A model generated the notes under the pieces. That model was given only the letters and a program-made list of their open reading frames with translations. It made no database searches and had not been told where the DNA came from. Shown here piece after piece: positions 49,305 through 59,195 of a stretch of 64,000 bases of DNA. The translations under genes were made by a program, and so were the position numbers. Origin of the DNA: Streptomyces spirodelae (lineage in GTDB: Bacteria; Actinomycetota; Actinomycetes; Streptomycetales; Streptomycetaceae); assembly GCF_017676385.1 (NCBI RefSeq), contig NZ_JAFFZN010000005.1:202609-266608 (forward strand). Reading direction: 5' to 3'. Every line of letters begins with the position of its first letter. Within the stretch, counting starts at the first letter, position 1.

Positions 49305-52300
49305 ATGCGGGAAGGCCGGTGGACGACGGTCACCGAGTCCGAGTTCGACCATGAGCGGCGCGGTCTCGAGGCCATCCGCCGGCAACTGCCGGACGCGGAC
49401 CCCTGGCGGGCCTGGTCGAACTTCACGTTCACCGCCAACACCGGTCATGTTCGGGAGGTGGACCTGCTCGTCGTCGCGCCCAGCGGCGTGTGGATGATCG
49501 AGCTGAAGAACTGGCACGGCTCACTGACCAGTGAAAACGGCACCTGGGTACAGACCACCCCACAGGGGCACCGGCGTCCGCACGGCAACCCGCTGCATCT
49601 GGTGAGCAAGAAGGCCCGGGAGCTGGGCGGGCTGCTGCGGCAGCGCGGTGGGCGCGCGTGGGTCGGCGAGGCCGTCTGCTTCACCGAGGACTCGCTGCGC
49701 ATCCGGCTGCCCGGCCATGACCAGAACGGCGTGTTCAGCGTCGACCAGTTGGTCGCCATGCTCAAGCGCCCCCCGCGGGACGAGCGGCACCGCGTCACGC
49801 CGACCACCTCCCGCGAGCTCAAGGGGGCGTTGGACCGGGTGGGCATCCGGCGCAGCGACGCCGAGTACCGGGTGGGTCCGTATCAACTGGAGCGCAAGTC
49901 CTTCGACTCCGGGGAGACGTGGGCCGACTATCTCGCCCAGCACAGCGAGCTGCCCGAGTCAGCGCGGGTGCGGGTCTATCTGCGGGAGCGCGGCTCGGAC
50001 GCCACCATCCGGCAGTCGGTGGAGAACGCTGCCCGGCGCGAAGCCGCCGTGCTGCAGCGGTTCCGGCATCCGGGCGCGGTGCAGTACAAGCAGTACCACC
50101 CCTCGGGGCACTCCGCGGGCCCGGCGCTGATCTTCGACTACCATCCGCAGACGCTGCGTCTGGACGAGTACCTGCTCCAGTACGGGGAGAAGCTCGACAT
50201 CCTCGGCCGGATGGCGCTGGTGCGCCAGTTGGCCGAGACGATGCGCTCCGCGCACTCCAGCCGCATCCACCACCGGGCGCTGGCCGCCCGGTCGGTGCAC
50301 GTCATCCCCCGCAACCGGGGCCGCCGGGGGCAGACGGTCGGGGAGGATGCCGCGTGGCAGCACCCGCATCTGCAGATCTCCGACTGGCAGATCGCCACCC
50401 AGCGCAGCGGCACGGGTTCCTCCGGCGCGGGCGCGACCCGGTTCGCGCCGACGGCGCTCTCCGCGATGCACCTCGCCGACGTCTCCGACCCCTACCTGGC
50501 CCCTGAGTTGACGGCGCTGAACGCCGACCCGGTGTCCCTGGACGTCTACGGTCTGGGCGTCCTCACCTATCTGCTGGTCACGGGCAAGGCCCCGGCGGCG
50601 AGCCAGGCGGAACTGGTCGCCCGGTTGGAGGCCGGTGAGGGCCTACGGCCCAGTGCGCTGGTGGACGGGCTCTCGGAGGACATCGACGACCTGGTGCAGG
50701 CGGCCACTGCCTATCGCCCGGAGCGGCGGCTGTCCACGGTGGACGAGTTCCTGGAGATGCTGGAACTGGTCGAGGACACCCTCACCAGCCCGGCCGACCC
50801 CGCCGTGGCCGAGGAGCCCGAGGCTCCGGAGAAGGACCCGCTCGAAGCCGTGACCGGGGACGTGCTCGGCGGGCGCTGGGAGGTCCTGCGCCGACTGGGC
50901 ACCGGCTCGACCAGCCGCGCCTTCCTCGTCCGCGACCTGGAGCACGAGGCGCGCAGGACGCGCCCTCTTGCCGTACTGAAGGTGGCGCTGTCCGACAGCC
51001 GAGGCGAGGTCCTGGTCCGGGAGGCCGAGGTGATGGGGCGGCTGCGCCCCGACTCCCGCGTCATCCGGCTGGTGGAGCCGCAGCCGCTGCACCTCGGGGG
51101 CCGCACGGTGCTCGCCCTGGAGTACGTGGGCGACGAGCGCGAGGAGGCCGTCGAGTCGGCCTCCTCGGGCACCGGTCGCCGTCGGCACCGCGGGGAGACG
51201 GTCGCCCGGCTCCTCCGCGAGGGCGGGCGCCTGCAGATAGACCAGTTGGAGGCGTACGGCGACTACCTGTTCGGCGCCGTGGACTTCCTGGAGGGCGAGA
51301 GCGTCTGGCACCGGGACATCAAACCGGACAACATCGCCATAAGGGTCCGCCCCAACCGCACCCGGGAACTCGTCCTCATCGACTTCTCCCTGGCCGGCTA
51401 CCCGGCCAAGAACCATGAGGCCGGTACGGAGGGCTATCTCGACCCGTTCATCGGCACCCTGACCCGCACCGCCTACGACTCGCACGCCGAGCGGTACGCC
51501 GTCGCGGTCACCCTTCATCAGATGGCCTCCGGCGAGCTGCCGAAATGGGGCGACGGCTCGGTCCTGCCCCGGCAGACCGACCCGGAGGAGTTCCCCTGCC
51601 CGACCATCGCCGCCGACGCCTTCGAACCCGCCGTACGCGACGGCCTGGTGCGCTTCTTCCGCAAGGCGCTGCACCGGGACGCCGCCGAGCGCTTCCCCGA
51701 GCTGAAGCCGATGCGGGACGCCTGGAAGAAGATCTTCCTGGACGCCTCGCAGACGGTGCCCTCCAGCCACCGCTCCCGGCACAGCAGCCATCCGGGACGC
51801 CCCGGCCAGGACGGACAGGAACCGCAGGAACAGCGGGCAGGGACAACGGAGTCGGCCGAGAGGACGCCGGACGGCACGCCCGCCATCGCGGACGCCGAAC
51901 CGCTCTCCGCCGAGCAGCAGCGCGAGCAGTTGGCCCAGCAGGTCACCCGGGACACCCACCTGTCGGCGGCGGGCCTCACCCCGGCCGCCGAGTCGTTCCT
52001 CTACGGCCTCGGCATCACCACGGTCGGCGGTCTACTGGACTACAGCCGACGCAAGCTCCTCAACGCCCCCGGTCTGGGCGCCAAGACGCGCGGTGAGATC
52101 CAGCGCCGTCAGCGGCAGTGGGGTGAGCTGCTGCGCGAGGTCCCCGTATCGCCGTTGACCGCGCGTGGCAGGGCCGAGGCCAAGGAAGAACTGGCGCAAC
52201 TGACCCGCGCCGAGTCGGCCGTCACCAACGCGGTCGCCACGGCCACCGGCCGGTCCGATGACCTGTCGGAATCCGCGCTGCGCGCCGTCAGCCTCGACAC

Positions 52301-54059
52301 GCTGGCCACCGTCCTGGTCCCGGAGCTGAACAACAACGGCTCCAACCGCAACAAGGTCGAGATGGTCCGGCTGCTGCTGCGGCTGCCGGACGACCACGGC
52401 GCCCTGCCCGGTATCGGCGTCTGGCCCATGCAGAAGGAGGTCGCCGACGCGCTCGGGCTGTCCGCGGGCCGCATCCCCCAGATGCTGAAGGAGGAGCGCA
52501 AGCGCTGGAAGAAGCACCGGGGGGTGCAGGCGCTCCGCGACGAGATCATGGAACTGCTGGCCGGGCTGGGCCGCGTCGCCTCCGCCGTCGAGATCGCCGA
52601 CGCGCTCGTGCTGCGCCGCGGCACCCAGCTCCCCGAGCGCGCCCAGCGGCGCGCGCTGGCGCTCGCCGCGGTCCGGGCCGTGGTGGAGGTCGAGCAACTC
52701 GAACCGGAGAGCGCCCAGTTCCAGCACCAGCCCAACCGCAAGGCCACCGAGGAGGCCCTGGGCGCCGGGCTGCTCGCCCTGGACGTACGGGAGGCCGACG
52801 AGGAGACGGGCACCGAAGGCGACCCACCCGACACCCCCACCGCCCCCGGCCTGCTCGACTACGCCTCCCGGCTGGGCAAGACCGCCGACCGCCTCGCCAA
52901 GCTGGACACCCTGCCGACGGCCACGACAGTCCTGGCCGAACTCGGCGCCCTCACCCCACCGCCCGGCGAGGTCGAATGGGACGAACGCCGCCTTGTCGAG
53001 CTGGCCGCCGCCGCGTCCACCAACGCGGCGGCCACCCCCCGGCTGGAGATCTACCCGCGCGACCTGGACCTGGTGCGGGCCCTGCGGCTCACCCAGGCGG
53101 GCCTGGTACGCCTGAACCCCGGCGTACCGGACGAGTGGCAGCCCGGACTGACAGGCCAGGACGTGCACGAGCGCGTACGCACCCGCTTCCCCGAACTGGT
53201 CGTCCCGGACGGCCGGGGCGGCACCACCCGCGACCTGCCGACCGCGGGCCCGCTGACGAAGGCCCTGCGCAGCGCCGGCTTCGACCTCACCCTCTCGCTG
53301 CGCGAGGACACCAAGACGCTGCGCTATCTGCCCACCCGGATGGACTCGGCCTCCAGCTATCTGACGACCGGCGCCTGGCGCCGCTCCACGGACGTCGGCA
53401 CCGTCACCCGCTACTCCGACGACCCGACACTGGCCGACGCCGTACGGACCGACGAGCGCCTGCTCGCCTCCGCGCGACGGGACGGCTACCGCGTCCTGAC
53501 CGTACGGGAAGCCCGCGCCTGGCAGGCCACCCAGGAACTCGGCGCGACAGACGGCCGGTTCCGCGCCCAGGTCGTCTCGGTGACCGAACTCTTCCTGGAG
53601 GCCATGCACGCCCTGGTCCCCGAGGGCACCAAGCCGACCTGGGAGACGCTGCTCAAGGCCGATGTCGCCGAGCCCGGCTCCCGGGGCGCGATGAAGTTCG
53701 CGGAGTACGCGCGTACGGCGTGGGGTTCAGTGGAGCCACGCGTGCGGGAGCTGCTGGGCGGCGGCGCGGGCGGCGGCTCCCGCTCGGGCTCTGGCTTCGG
53801 CTCTGGCGAGGGGCCGGTGCTGCTGACCGACGCCGCCGTCTTCGCGCGGTATGACGCGATGGGCGTGCTGGACCGCCTCGCGGAGGCGGCCCGCCAGGGC
53901 GGGCGCGGCCTGTGGCTGCTGGTCCCGCAGAGCGACCCGGCCCGGGAGCCGAAGTTGGGGTCCGTCGCCGTCGCGTACCAGGCGGGCCTGGGCGAGTGGA
54001 TCACCCTGCCGGAGTCGTGGGTGCAGAACGCGCACCGGGCGGGGGCGAGCAGCAAGTGA
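49305..54059 (+). CDS. pglW: BREX-2 serine/threonine kinase PglW
   Basis: A 1584-residue protein. N-terminal NERD nuclease-like domain (D53 in VREVDLLVV; E66-x-K68 in IELKNW). A first kinase-like domain (about 195-490) lacks the HRD and DFG motifs (HHRALAARSV at H322; ISDWQIA), so it is a pseudokinase. The second (about 525-800) is intact: LGTGSTSRAFLV, K559, H669-R-D-I-K-P-D-N and D693-F-S. A long C-terminal part has helix-hairpin-helix-like ALGLSAGRIPQ and LNAPGLGAKTR segments. This is the PglW layout; in Streptomyces coelicolor Pgl, PglW is the kinase of a phage growth limitation system. Confidence 0.92.
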   Translation: MREGRWTTVTESEFDHERRGLEAIRRQLPDADPWRAWSNFTFTANTGHVREVDLLVVAPSGVWMIELKNWHGSLTSENGTWVQTTPQGHRRPHGNPLHLVSKKARELGGLLRQRGGRAWVGEAVCFTEDSLRIRLPGHDQNGVFSVDQLVAMLKRPPRDERHRVTPTTSRELKGALDRVGIRRSDAEYRVGPYQLERKSFDSGETWADYLAQHSELPESARVRVYLRERGSDATIRQSVENAARREAAVLQRFRHPGAVQYKQYHPSGHSAGPALIFDYHPQTLRLDEYLLQYGEKLDILGRMALVRQLAETMRSAHSSRIHHRALAARSVHVIPRNRGRRGQTVGEDAAWQHPHLQISDWQIATQRSGTGSSGAGATRFAPTALSAMHLADVSDPYLAPELTALNADPVSLDVYGLGVLTYLLVTGKAPAASQAELVARLEAGEGLRPSALVDGLSEDIDDLVQAATAYRPERRLSTVDEFLEMLELVEDTLTSPADPAVAEEPEAPEKDPLEAVTGDVLGGRWEVLRRLGTGSTSRAFLVRDLEHEARRTRPLAVLKVALSDSRGEVLVREAEVMGRLRPDSRVIRLVEPQPLHLGGRTVLALEYVGDEREEAVESASSGTGRRRHRGETVARLLREGGRLQIDQLEAYGDYLFGAVDFLEGESVWHRDIKPDNIAIRVRPNRTRELVLIDFSLAGYPAKNHEAGTEGYLDPFIGTLTRTAYDSHAERYAVAVTLHQMASGELPKWGDGSVLPRQTDPEEFPCPTIAADAFEPAVRDGLVRFFRKALHRDAAERFPELKPMRDAWKKIFLDASQTVPSSHRSRHSSHPGRPGQDGQEPQEQRAGTTESAERTPDGTPAIADAEPLSAEQQREQLAQQVTRDTHLSAAGLTPAAESFLYGLGITTVGGLLDYSRRKLLNAPGLGAKTRGEIQRRQRQWGELLREVPVSPLTARGRAEAKEELAQLTRAESAVTNAVATATGRSDDLSESALRAVSLDTLATVLVPELNNNGSNRNKVEMVRLLLRLPDDHGALPGIGVWPMQKEVADALGLSAGRIPQMLKEERKRWKKHRGVQALRDEIMELLAGLGRVASAVEIADALVLRRGTQLPERAQRRALALAAVRAVVEVEQLEPESAQFQHQPNRKATEEALGAGLLALDVREADEETGTEGDPPDTPTAPGLLDYASRLGKTADRLAKLDTLPTATTVLAELGALTPPPGEVEWDERRLVELAAAASTNAAATPRLEIYPRDLDLVRALRLTQAGLVRLNPGVPDEWQPGLTGQDVHERVRTRFPELVVPDGRGGTTRDLPTAGPLTKALRSAGFDLTLSLREDTKTLRYLPTRMDSASSYLTTGAWRRSTDVGTVTRYSDDPTLADAVRTDERLLASARRDGYRVLTVREARAWQATQELGATDGRFRAQVVSVTELFLEAMHALVPEGTKPTWETLLKADVAEPGSRGAMKFAEYARTAWGSVEPRVRELLGGGAGGGSRSGSGFGSGEGPVLLTDAAVFARYDAMGVLDRLAEAARQGGRGLWLLVPQSDPAREPKLGSVAVAYQAGLGEWITLPESWVQNAHRAGASSK

Positions 54060-54114
54060 GCGGCGAGCGGATGAAGCGTGCAGTTCGAAGGTTCGAGTTA
54101 GAGGGAGACGTCGC

Positions 54115-57100
54115 GTGATCGACCGCAAGGCTCTGTTGAACGACCTCAAGCAGCAGGTCAAGGCGGTCGAGAGTGATCTCGCACAGCAGGTGAAGCTGGC
54201 GGGTGACGTCGGGGCCAAGCTGCGGAGTGAGTACGACCGGGCGAAGAAGCTCGGGCGTACGGCCGCCACCTGGAACAGTTGGCTGGACGAGCGGGTCACC
54301 CAGGTCGCGGTGGCGTGGGTGCTGGGTACGGTCTTCGTCCGGTTCTGCGAGGACAACCGGCTGATCCCGGAGCCGTATCTGACGGCCCCGGAGGACGACC
54401 GCCGGGATCTGGCGCTGGCCCGGTACGAGGACTATGTAGCCACGGCCGACGACCCGACGTACCGGGGTTGGATCGAGCGGGCCTTCGACGAGCTGGGCGC
54501 CGGGCAGGCCGGCCGACTGCTGTTCGACCGCCGCCACAATCCACTGTTCCAGATCCCGCTGTCGCACGACGGCGCCCGGGAACTGGTCGAGTTCTGGCGG
54601 GAGCGGGACGAGGCGGGCGTCCTCGTCCACGACTTCACCGACCCGCTGGAGGAGGACGGCGACGGTACGCGGGGCTGGGACACCCGGTTCCTGGGCGACC
54701 TGTACCAGGACTTGAGCGAGGCAGCGCGGAAGACGTACGCGCTGCTCCAGACCCCGGAGTTCGTCGAGGAGTTCATCCTCGACCGGACGATGACCCCTGC
54801 GGTTGGGGAGTTCGGCTATGAGGGCCTGAAGATGATCGACCCGACGTGCGGGTCGGGACACTTCGTGCTGGGTGCGTTCCGGCGGTTGGTGCGGTTGTGG
54901 GCTGAGGGCCGCCCCGGTGTCGACTTGCACGAGCGGGTGCGGGCTGCGCTCGATTCGGTACACGGGGTTGATGTGAACCCGTTCGCAGTGGCCATTGCGC
55001 GGTTCCGGCTGCTGGTTGCGGCGATGGCGGCGAGTGGGATGCGCACGTTGGAGGAGGCCGGGCGTTACGAGTGGCCGATGCACTTGGCAGTGGGCGACTC
55101 GCTGATCAAGCACCGGCATCGGCAGGGGAACCTGTTCGATGAGTCGGAGGAAGAGGGCGCCGACGAACTCGCGGACTTCAAGTACCAGACGGAGGACGTG
55201 CACAAGCACCCGGACATCTTGAAGCCGGGCCGGTACCACGTGGTGGTGGGGAACCCGCCGTACATCACAGTGAAGGACAAGCGGCTCAATGAGCTGTATC
55301 GAGAGCTGTACAGCGCTTGTGCGGGTACCTACGCCCTGTCGGTGCCGTTCGCTCAGCGGTTCTTTGAGCTGGCGATGGAGAGGGAGAAGGAGAGCGGGCT
55401 CGGGTACGGCATGGTCGGGCAGATCACGGCGAACTCCTTTATGAAGCGGGAGTTCGGAGCGCGACTGATCGAGAGCTATTTCGGGCACGAGGTGGAGCTG
55501 ACGGAGGTTATCGACACCTCAGGGGCGTACATTCCGGGGCATGGGACGCCGACAGTTGTCCTGGTCGGTCGACGACGAACAGGAACTGTTCGAACGGACA
55601 CCGTGCGAACAGTTCGTAGCGTACAAGGTGAACCGCGCGCTCCGGAGCTAGGCAAAGAGGGCATGGTATGGAAAGCAATCACCGACCAGATCAACGAACC
55701 CGGGTCAACTGGTCAGTGGGTGGCTGTCGATGATCTGAGCAGGGACGCATACTTCCGCCGCCATCCCTGGATTCTCTCCGACGGTGGAGTTGAACTGGTC
55801 TCGGCAATATCACTCGTATCCACCGAAACTCTCGGGCAGATCGCGCAGACCATCGGCGCAGGCGCGGTAACGCGCGAGGACGACGCTTACATGGTCGGAG
55901 CAGGATATTTGCGACGCCACAGCATTCCACCCTCGCAGCAACGTCCCATTATCGAAGGGATTCACGTTCGCGATTATTCGATCTCGAATGGCACGTCTTC
56001 CATCTGGCCCTATTCCGACCGGACCCTCAAGCCGGAGGCCACAAACTCATCCCTCATCTCGCTCTGGCCGTTCCGAACACTACTCCAAAGTCGCATCGCG
56101 TTCAGCAAGACACAAGCACAGAGAGGGCTAGCATGGTTCGAATATTCCATGTTTTTCAGAGATCGATACCGAACTCCTCTATCGATCGCGGCACCCGAAA
56201 CGGCTACGTTGAATCATTTTGCCCTCGATCGCGGCGGAAAGGTATTCAAAGACACGGCACCTGTCATTAAACTCGACGAAAATGCCTGCGAGGAAAGGCA
56301 TCTGCAACTCCTGGGGGTTCTGAACAGCTCAACAATTTGCTTCTGGCTGAAAATGAACTGTCACGACAAAGGGATCAGAGGTGAAGGAGGGGGTTTCACG
56401 AGTTCCGAGTGGGAACGCTTCTACCAGATCAAGGGCGCCAACCTGGCACGCATTCCATTGCCGCAAACCTTTCCGACTACTTTTACGACTGCCGTTGACA
56501 CCCTCGCCCAGCAACTGATGGCAACCGGCCCCTCAACCTTCGCGCCCGAGACAACCCCCACCGCCCCAATCCTCCGCGAAGCCCGCGAAACCTGGCACTC
56601 CACCCGCGCCCGGATGATCGCTCTCCAGGAAGAACTGGACTGGCAGGTCTACTCCCTCTACAACCTGCACCCCGAAGACCTCCGCGTCTCCGAGGACCCT
56701 GACTCCCCCGACATCCCGGAACTCGCGCTCGGCGAACGCGCCTTCGAGATCGTGCTCGCCCGCAAGGTGCAGGCCGGGGAAGCCAGCGACGAATGGTTCA
56801 AGCGGCACGGCTCCACGCCCATCACCGAGATCCCCGAGCACTGGCCCGTCGCATACCGCGAGGTGGTGCAGAAGCGGATTGATGCCATTGAGTCGTCCCG
56901 GGCCATCGGCATGGTGGAAAGGCCCGAGTACAAGCGGCGGTGGGCGACCGAGGGGTGGGACGCGCTTCAGGAGAAGGCCCTCAAGTCGTGGTTGCTCGAC
57001 CGGATGGAGAACAAGGAGCACTGGTACGACGAGAACGGGATGCCCGCGCTCGTCACCCTCTCCCGGCTCACCGACGCGCTCTCCCAGGACGAGGACTTCG

Positions 57101-57738
57101 TGTCCGTCGCGAAGATCTATGCGCCCCGCAGGGAGCTGGCGACCGTCGTCGGCGAGCTGATAACCGACGAGCACGTGCCGTTCCTCGCCGCCCTGCGCTA
57201 CAAGCCCTCCGGGCTGAAGAAGCGGGAGGACTGGGAGCACGTCTGGGACCTCCAGCGGGAGGAGGACGCGGCGCCGGACGAGCCGACCAAGCGGAAGATC
57301 CGCGACAGCATCCCCATGCCGCCCAAGTACACCTCCGCCGATTTCCTCCGCCCCTCCTACTGGCGGGCGCGCGGCAAGCTGGACGTGCCGAAGGAGCGGT
57401 TCATCTCCTACGGACAGACCAACGTGGCGAAGCCGGAGCTGTACGGCTGGGCCGGGTGGGACCACCAGGAACAGGCGTACGCCCTCGACGCCTACATCGC
57501 CGCGCACGAGGAGCTGACCGCCGAGCAGGTGGCGCCGTTCCTCGCGGGGCTGCTGGAGCTCCAGCCCTGGCTGGACCAGTGGCACGACGAGTTCGACGCC
57601 ACGTTCGGTGCCTCACCCGCCGCCTTCTTCCGAGGCGACCGGCAGATGGTCCAGGGCCAGCACGGCCTGACAGACGACGACCTGCGCGCCTGGCGGCCGG
57701 CTACCGCCGCCCGTGGACGGCGGGCCACCAAGAAATAG
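54115..57738 (+). CDS. pglX: BREX-2 adenine-specific DNA methyltransferase PglX
   Basis: A 1207-residue protein from GTG 54115. Class I N6-adenine methyltransferase motifs: SAM-binding DPTCGSGHF (residues 242-250) and catalytic NPPY (380-383), followed by a target-recognition region and a C-terminal helical part, as in PglX. It methylates host DNA to mark self. The middle portion (about 55640-56540) is visibly richer in A and T than the rest and uses rarer codons, typical of a swapped target-recognition domain. A 14-bp hairpin (55584-55614) sits just before it. pglW lies 55 bases upstream; pglY and pglZ are not in the window. Confidence 0.92.
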   Translation: MIDRKALLNDLKQQVKAVESDLAQQVKLAGDVGAKLRSEYDRAKKLGRTAATWNSWLDERVTQVAVAWVLGTVFVRFCEDNRLIPEPYLTAPEDDRRDLALARYEDYVATADDPTYRGWIERAFDELGAGQAGRLLFDRRHNPLFQIPLSHDGARELVEFWRERDEAGVLVHDFTDPLEEDGDGTRGWDTRFLGDLYQDLSEAARKTYALLQTPEFVEEFILDRTMTPAVGEFGYEGLKMIDPTCGSGHFVLGAFRRLVRLWAEGRPGVDLHERVRAALDSVHGVDVNPFAVAIARFRLLVAAMAASGMRTLEEAGRYEWPMHLAVGDSLIKHRHRQGNLFDESEEEGADELADFKYQTEDVHKHPDILKPGRYHVVVGNPPYITVKDKRLNELYRELYSACAGTYALSVPFAQRFFELAMEREKESGLGYGMVGQITANSFMKREFGARLIESYFGHEVELTEVIDTSGAYIPGHGTPTVVLVGRRRTGTVRTDTVRTVRSVQGEPRAPELGKEGMVWKAITDQINEPGSTGQWVAVDDLSRDAYFRRHPWILSDGGVELVSAISLVSTETLGQIAQTIGAGAVTREDDAYMVGAGYLRRHSIPPSQQRPIIEGIHVRDYSISNGTSSIWPYSDRTLKPEATNSSLISLWPFRTLLQSRIAFSKTQAQRGLAWFEYSMFFRDRYRTPLSIAAPETATLNHFALDRGGKVFKDTAPVIKLDENACEERHLQLLGVLNSSTICFWLKMNCHDKGIRGEGGGFTSSEWERFYQIKGANLARIPLPQTFPTTFTTAVDTLAQQLMATGPSTFAPETTPTAPILREARETWHSTRARMIALQEELDWQVYSLYNLHPEDLRVSEDPDSPDIPELALGERAFEIVLARKVQAGEASDEWFKRHGSTPITEIPEHWPVAYREVVQKRIDAIESSRAIGMVERPEYKRRWATEGWDALQEKALKSWLLDRMENKEHWYDENGMPALVTLSRLTDALSQDEDFVSVAKIYAPRRELATVVGELITDEHVPFLAALRYKPSGLKKREDWEHVWDLQREEDAAPDEPTKRKIRDSIPMPPKYTSADFLRPSYWRARGKLDVPKERFISYGQTNVAKPELYGWAGWDHQEQAYALDAYIAAHEELTAEQVAPFLAGLLELQPWLDQWHDEFDATFGASPAAFFRGDRQMVQGQHGLTDDDLRAWRPATAARGRRATKK
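55584..55614. repeat. Inverted repeat inside pglX
   Basis: AACTGTTCGAACGG-ACA-CCGTGCGAACAGTT: 14-bp arms with one mismatch, encoding TVRTDTVRTV. It lies at the edge of the AT-richer target-recognition region. Confidence 0.7.
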
Positions 57739-57755
57739 CCGGACGGTCCCGCCCT

Positions 57756-57794
57756 GCTGCCCGCCCCCGCCCAAGCCGGCTGGGGGCGGGCAGC
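57756..57794 (+). terminator. Terminator hairpin after pglX
   Basis: GCTGCCCGCCCCC, 13-base loop, GGGGGCGGGCAGC: perfect 13-bp stem starting 18 bases after the pglX stop. Confidence 0.7.
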
Positions 57795-57834
57795 GGGACG
57801 GAGAGCCCGGCGGCCCTGCGCGTGGGCGGCAAAC

Positions 57835-58401
57835 TCACATCTGACGTGGCCGCACCCATTGGCGAGTCTCTGTGCACCAGAACCAGAGTTGCTTCCCTGA
57901 CCCCTCTTGCACCCATGCCTGCCAAGTTTCGCGATGAGTGTCCCAGGACACCCCGGCAGGCTGGTCGCCAAAGTGGTCGAACGTGACCTCGGGCAGCAGA
58001 GCCACAGCCTTTATGACCTCGGAATCATCGACTGGCAGGCTCACCTTGACCTGCGTATCTTCGACTTGCAGCGTGTACCGGAAGCGTCTGTCCCCGACGG
58101 TAGGGGCGGTCTCTTCTCGTCGTCTTCGAAGGACTTTGACCAGCCGTTCCGGGATCTTCGTGGTCAGCGCATCACCCGCTTTGCTGCCCAACGTGCCTAT
58201 GACTGACTGCAAGAAGGGCGCTAAGGCCAGGGTCACAGTGACCGTGTAAATGTAGTCACTACCTGCTGACTGTGTCCCTTCACCACCGCTGCCAAAGCCG
58301 CCGTGGAAGAACTGCTCTGTCACTTCCACGCACAGCAGTTCGGGATTGACCGCCGCGACTCGCTGCCACTCCGGGCCTTCCGTATATGTCCGGGTCGTCA
58401 C
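57835..58401 (-). CDS. Hypothetical protein
   Basis: About 188 residues if the GTG at 58401 is used (VTTRTYTEGPEWQRVAAVNP); an ATG at 58497 would add 32 residues. No domain recognised. A central segment (SDYIYTVTVTLALAPFLQSVIGTL) is hydrophobic and followed by VKVLRRRREE; the C-terminus is rich in tryptophan (ETWQAWVQEGSGKQLWFWC). Leu 60 is a TTA codon (58222-58224). Lower GC than neighbours suggests recent acquisition. Confidence 0.55.
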   Translation of the reverse strand: MTTRTYTEGPEWQRVAAVNPELLCVEVTEQFFHGGFGSGGEGTQSAGSDYIYTVTVTLALAPFLQSVIGTLGSKAGDALTTKIPERLVKVLRRRREETAPTVGDRRFRYTLQVEDTQVKVSLPVDDSEVIKAVALLPEVTFDHFGDQPAGVSWDTHRETWQAWVQEGSGKQLWFWCTETRQWVRPRQM

Positions 58402-58549
58402 CGCAGGAGTGTCACATGACTCGATCGGGCGAACAAGGCGCACGGGAGTACGACTGACAGCCGTCACAAAATGTGGAGACCGCCTACAGGGTCCCACAGC
58501 TCTCTGCCCCGCCTGTTGGGCGAGGCAGAGAACTCAGCAGCATCGTGGC

Positions 58550-59041
58550 CTACAGCCCGCGAGACGCATAGTCGTAGCGGTCGTTGTAGCGGACATACGC
58601 CTTCTTGCCCTCGAAGTACTCGAAAGGGTCGAGCTGGTGCGCCTTTGCGTCCTTGAGGAAGTAGTTGCGACTTTCGCAACCGCCGCGCGCCCAGAACGAC
58701 GACACCTTGTTCCGCCAGTACTTCGTGAACTTGAACTTCTTGCAGTGCGCGGCCGTGGTGCTCCACTTGGCCATCGCGCCACGCCAGTTGCTGTGCTCCC
58801 ACACGCAGTACCATCCCGCCGTACAGGACTTCGCGGTGGCGTTCATGAGCACCCGCACCTGGCCGCCCTCGTACGAGATCTCGTTGTTGCTCAGCTTGGT
58901 GCCATGCGGGACCGCAGCCATGTAGCTGTCGACCTTCGCTGAGGCCGCGCTGGGCGCTGCCTGGGCCGGCAGTACGGTCAATCCGCCGGCGATGATGCAG
59001 CCGGTACTGATCGCGACACCGGCCTTCTTCAGAGACTTCAT
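58550..59041 (-). CDS. Secreted peptidase-inhibitor I36-like protein
   Basis: A 163-residue exported protein. Signal peptide MKSLKKAGVAISTGCIIAGG..PAQA-APSA, then a beta-rich domain with cysteines (SCTAGWYCVWEHSNWRGAMAKW, CKKFKFTKYW, GGCESRNYF) resembling the I36/beta-gamma-crystallin-like inhibitors of Streptomyces. Probably inhibits an extracellular protease; partner unknown. Confidence 0.7.
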   Translation of the reverse strand: MKSLKKAGVAISTGCIIAGGLTVLPAQAAPSAASAKVDSYMAAVPHGTKLSNNEISYEGGQVRVLMNATAKSCTAGWYCVWEHSNWRGAMAKWSTTAAHCKKFKFTKYWRNKVSSFWARGGCESRNYFLKDAKAHQLDPFEYFEGKKAYVRYNDRYDYASRGL

Positions 59042-59195
59042 AAGACGTGTTTCCCCCTTCCGCGCCGAAAGAAATCGGCACGGCGAACACGCTACGCAGC
59101 GCAGGTTCGCGCGGACAGCAACCACGGGTCGAATTCCCCCATCCCCCCAGCGCGGTAGTCGACACAGGTCCTGCCCAGCGAATTACCGCACGGGT

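Noticed and set aside
56386..56394. G-run in pglX as a phase-variation tract
   Set aside because: Only five consecutive G bases; too short and too ordinary in this genome to claim slippage.
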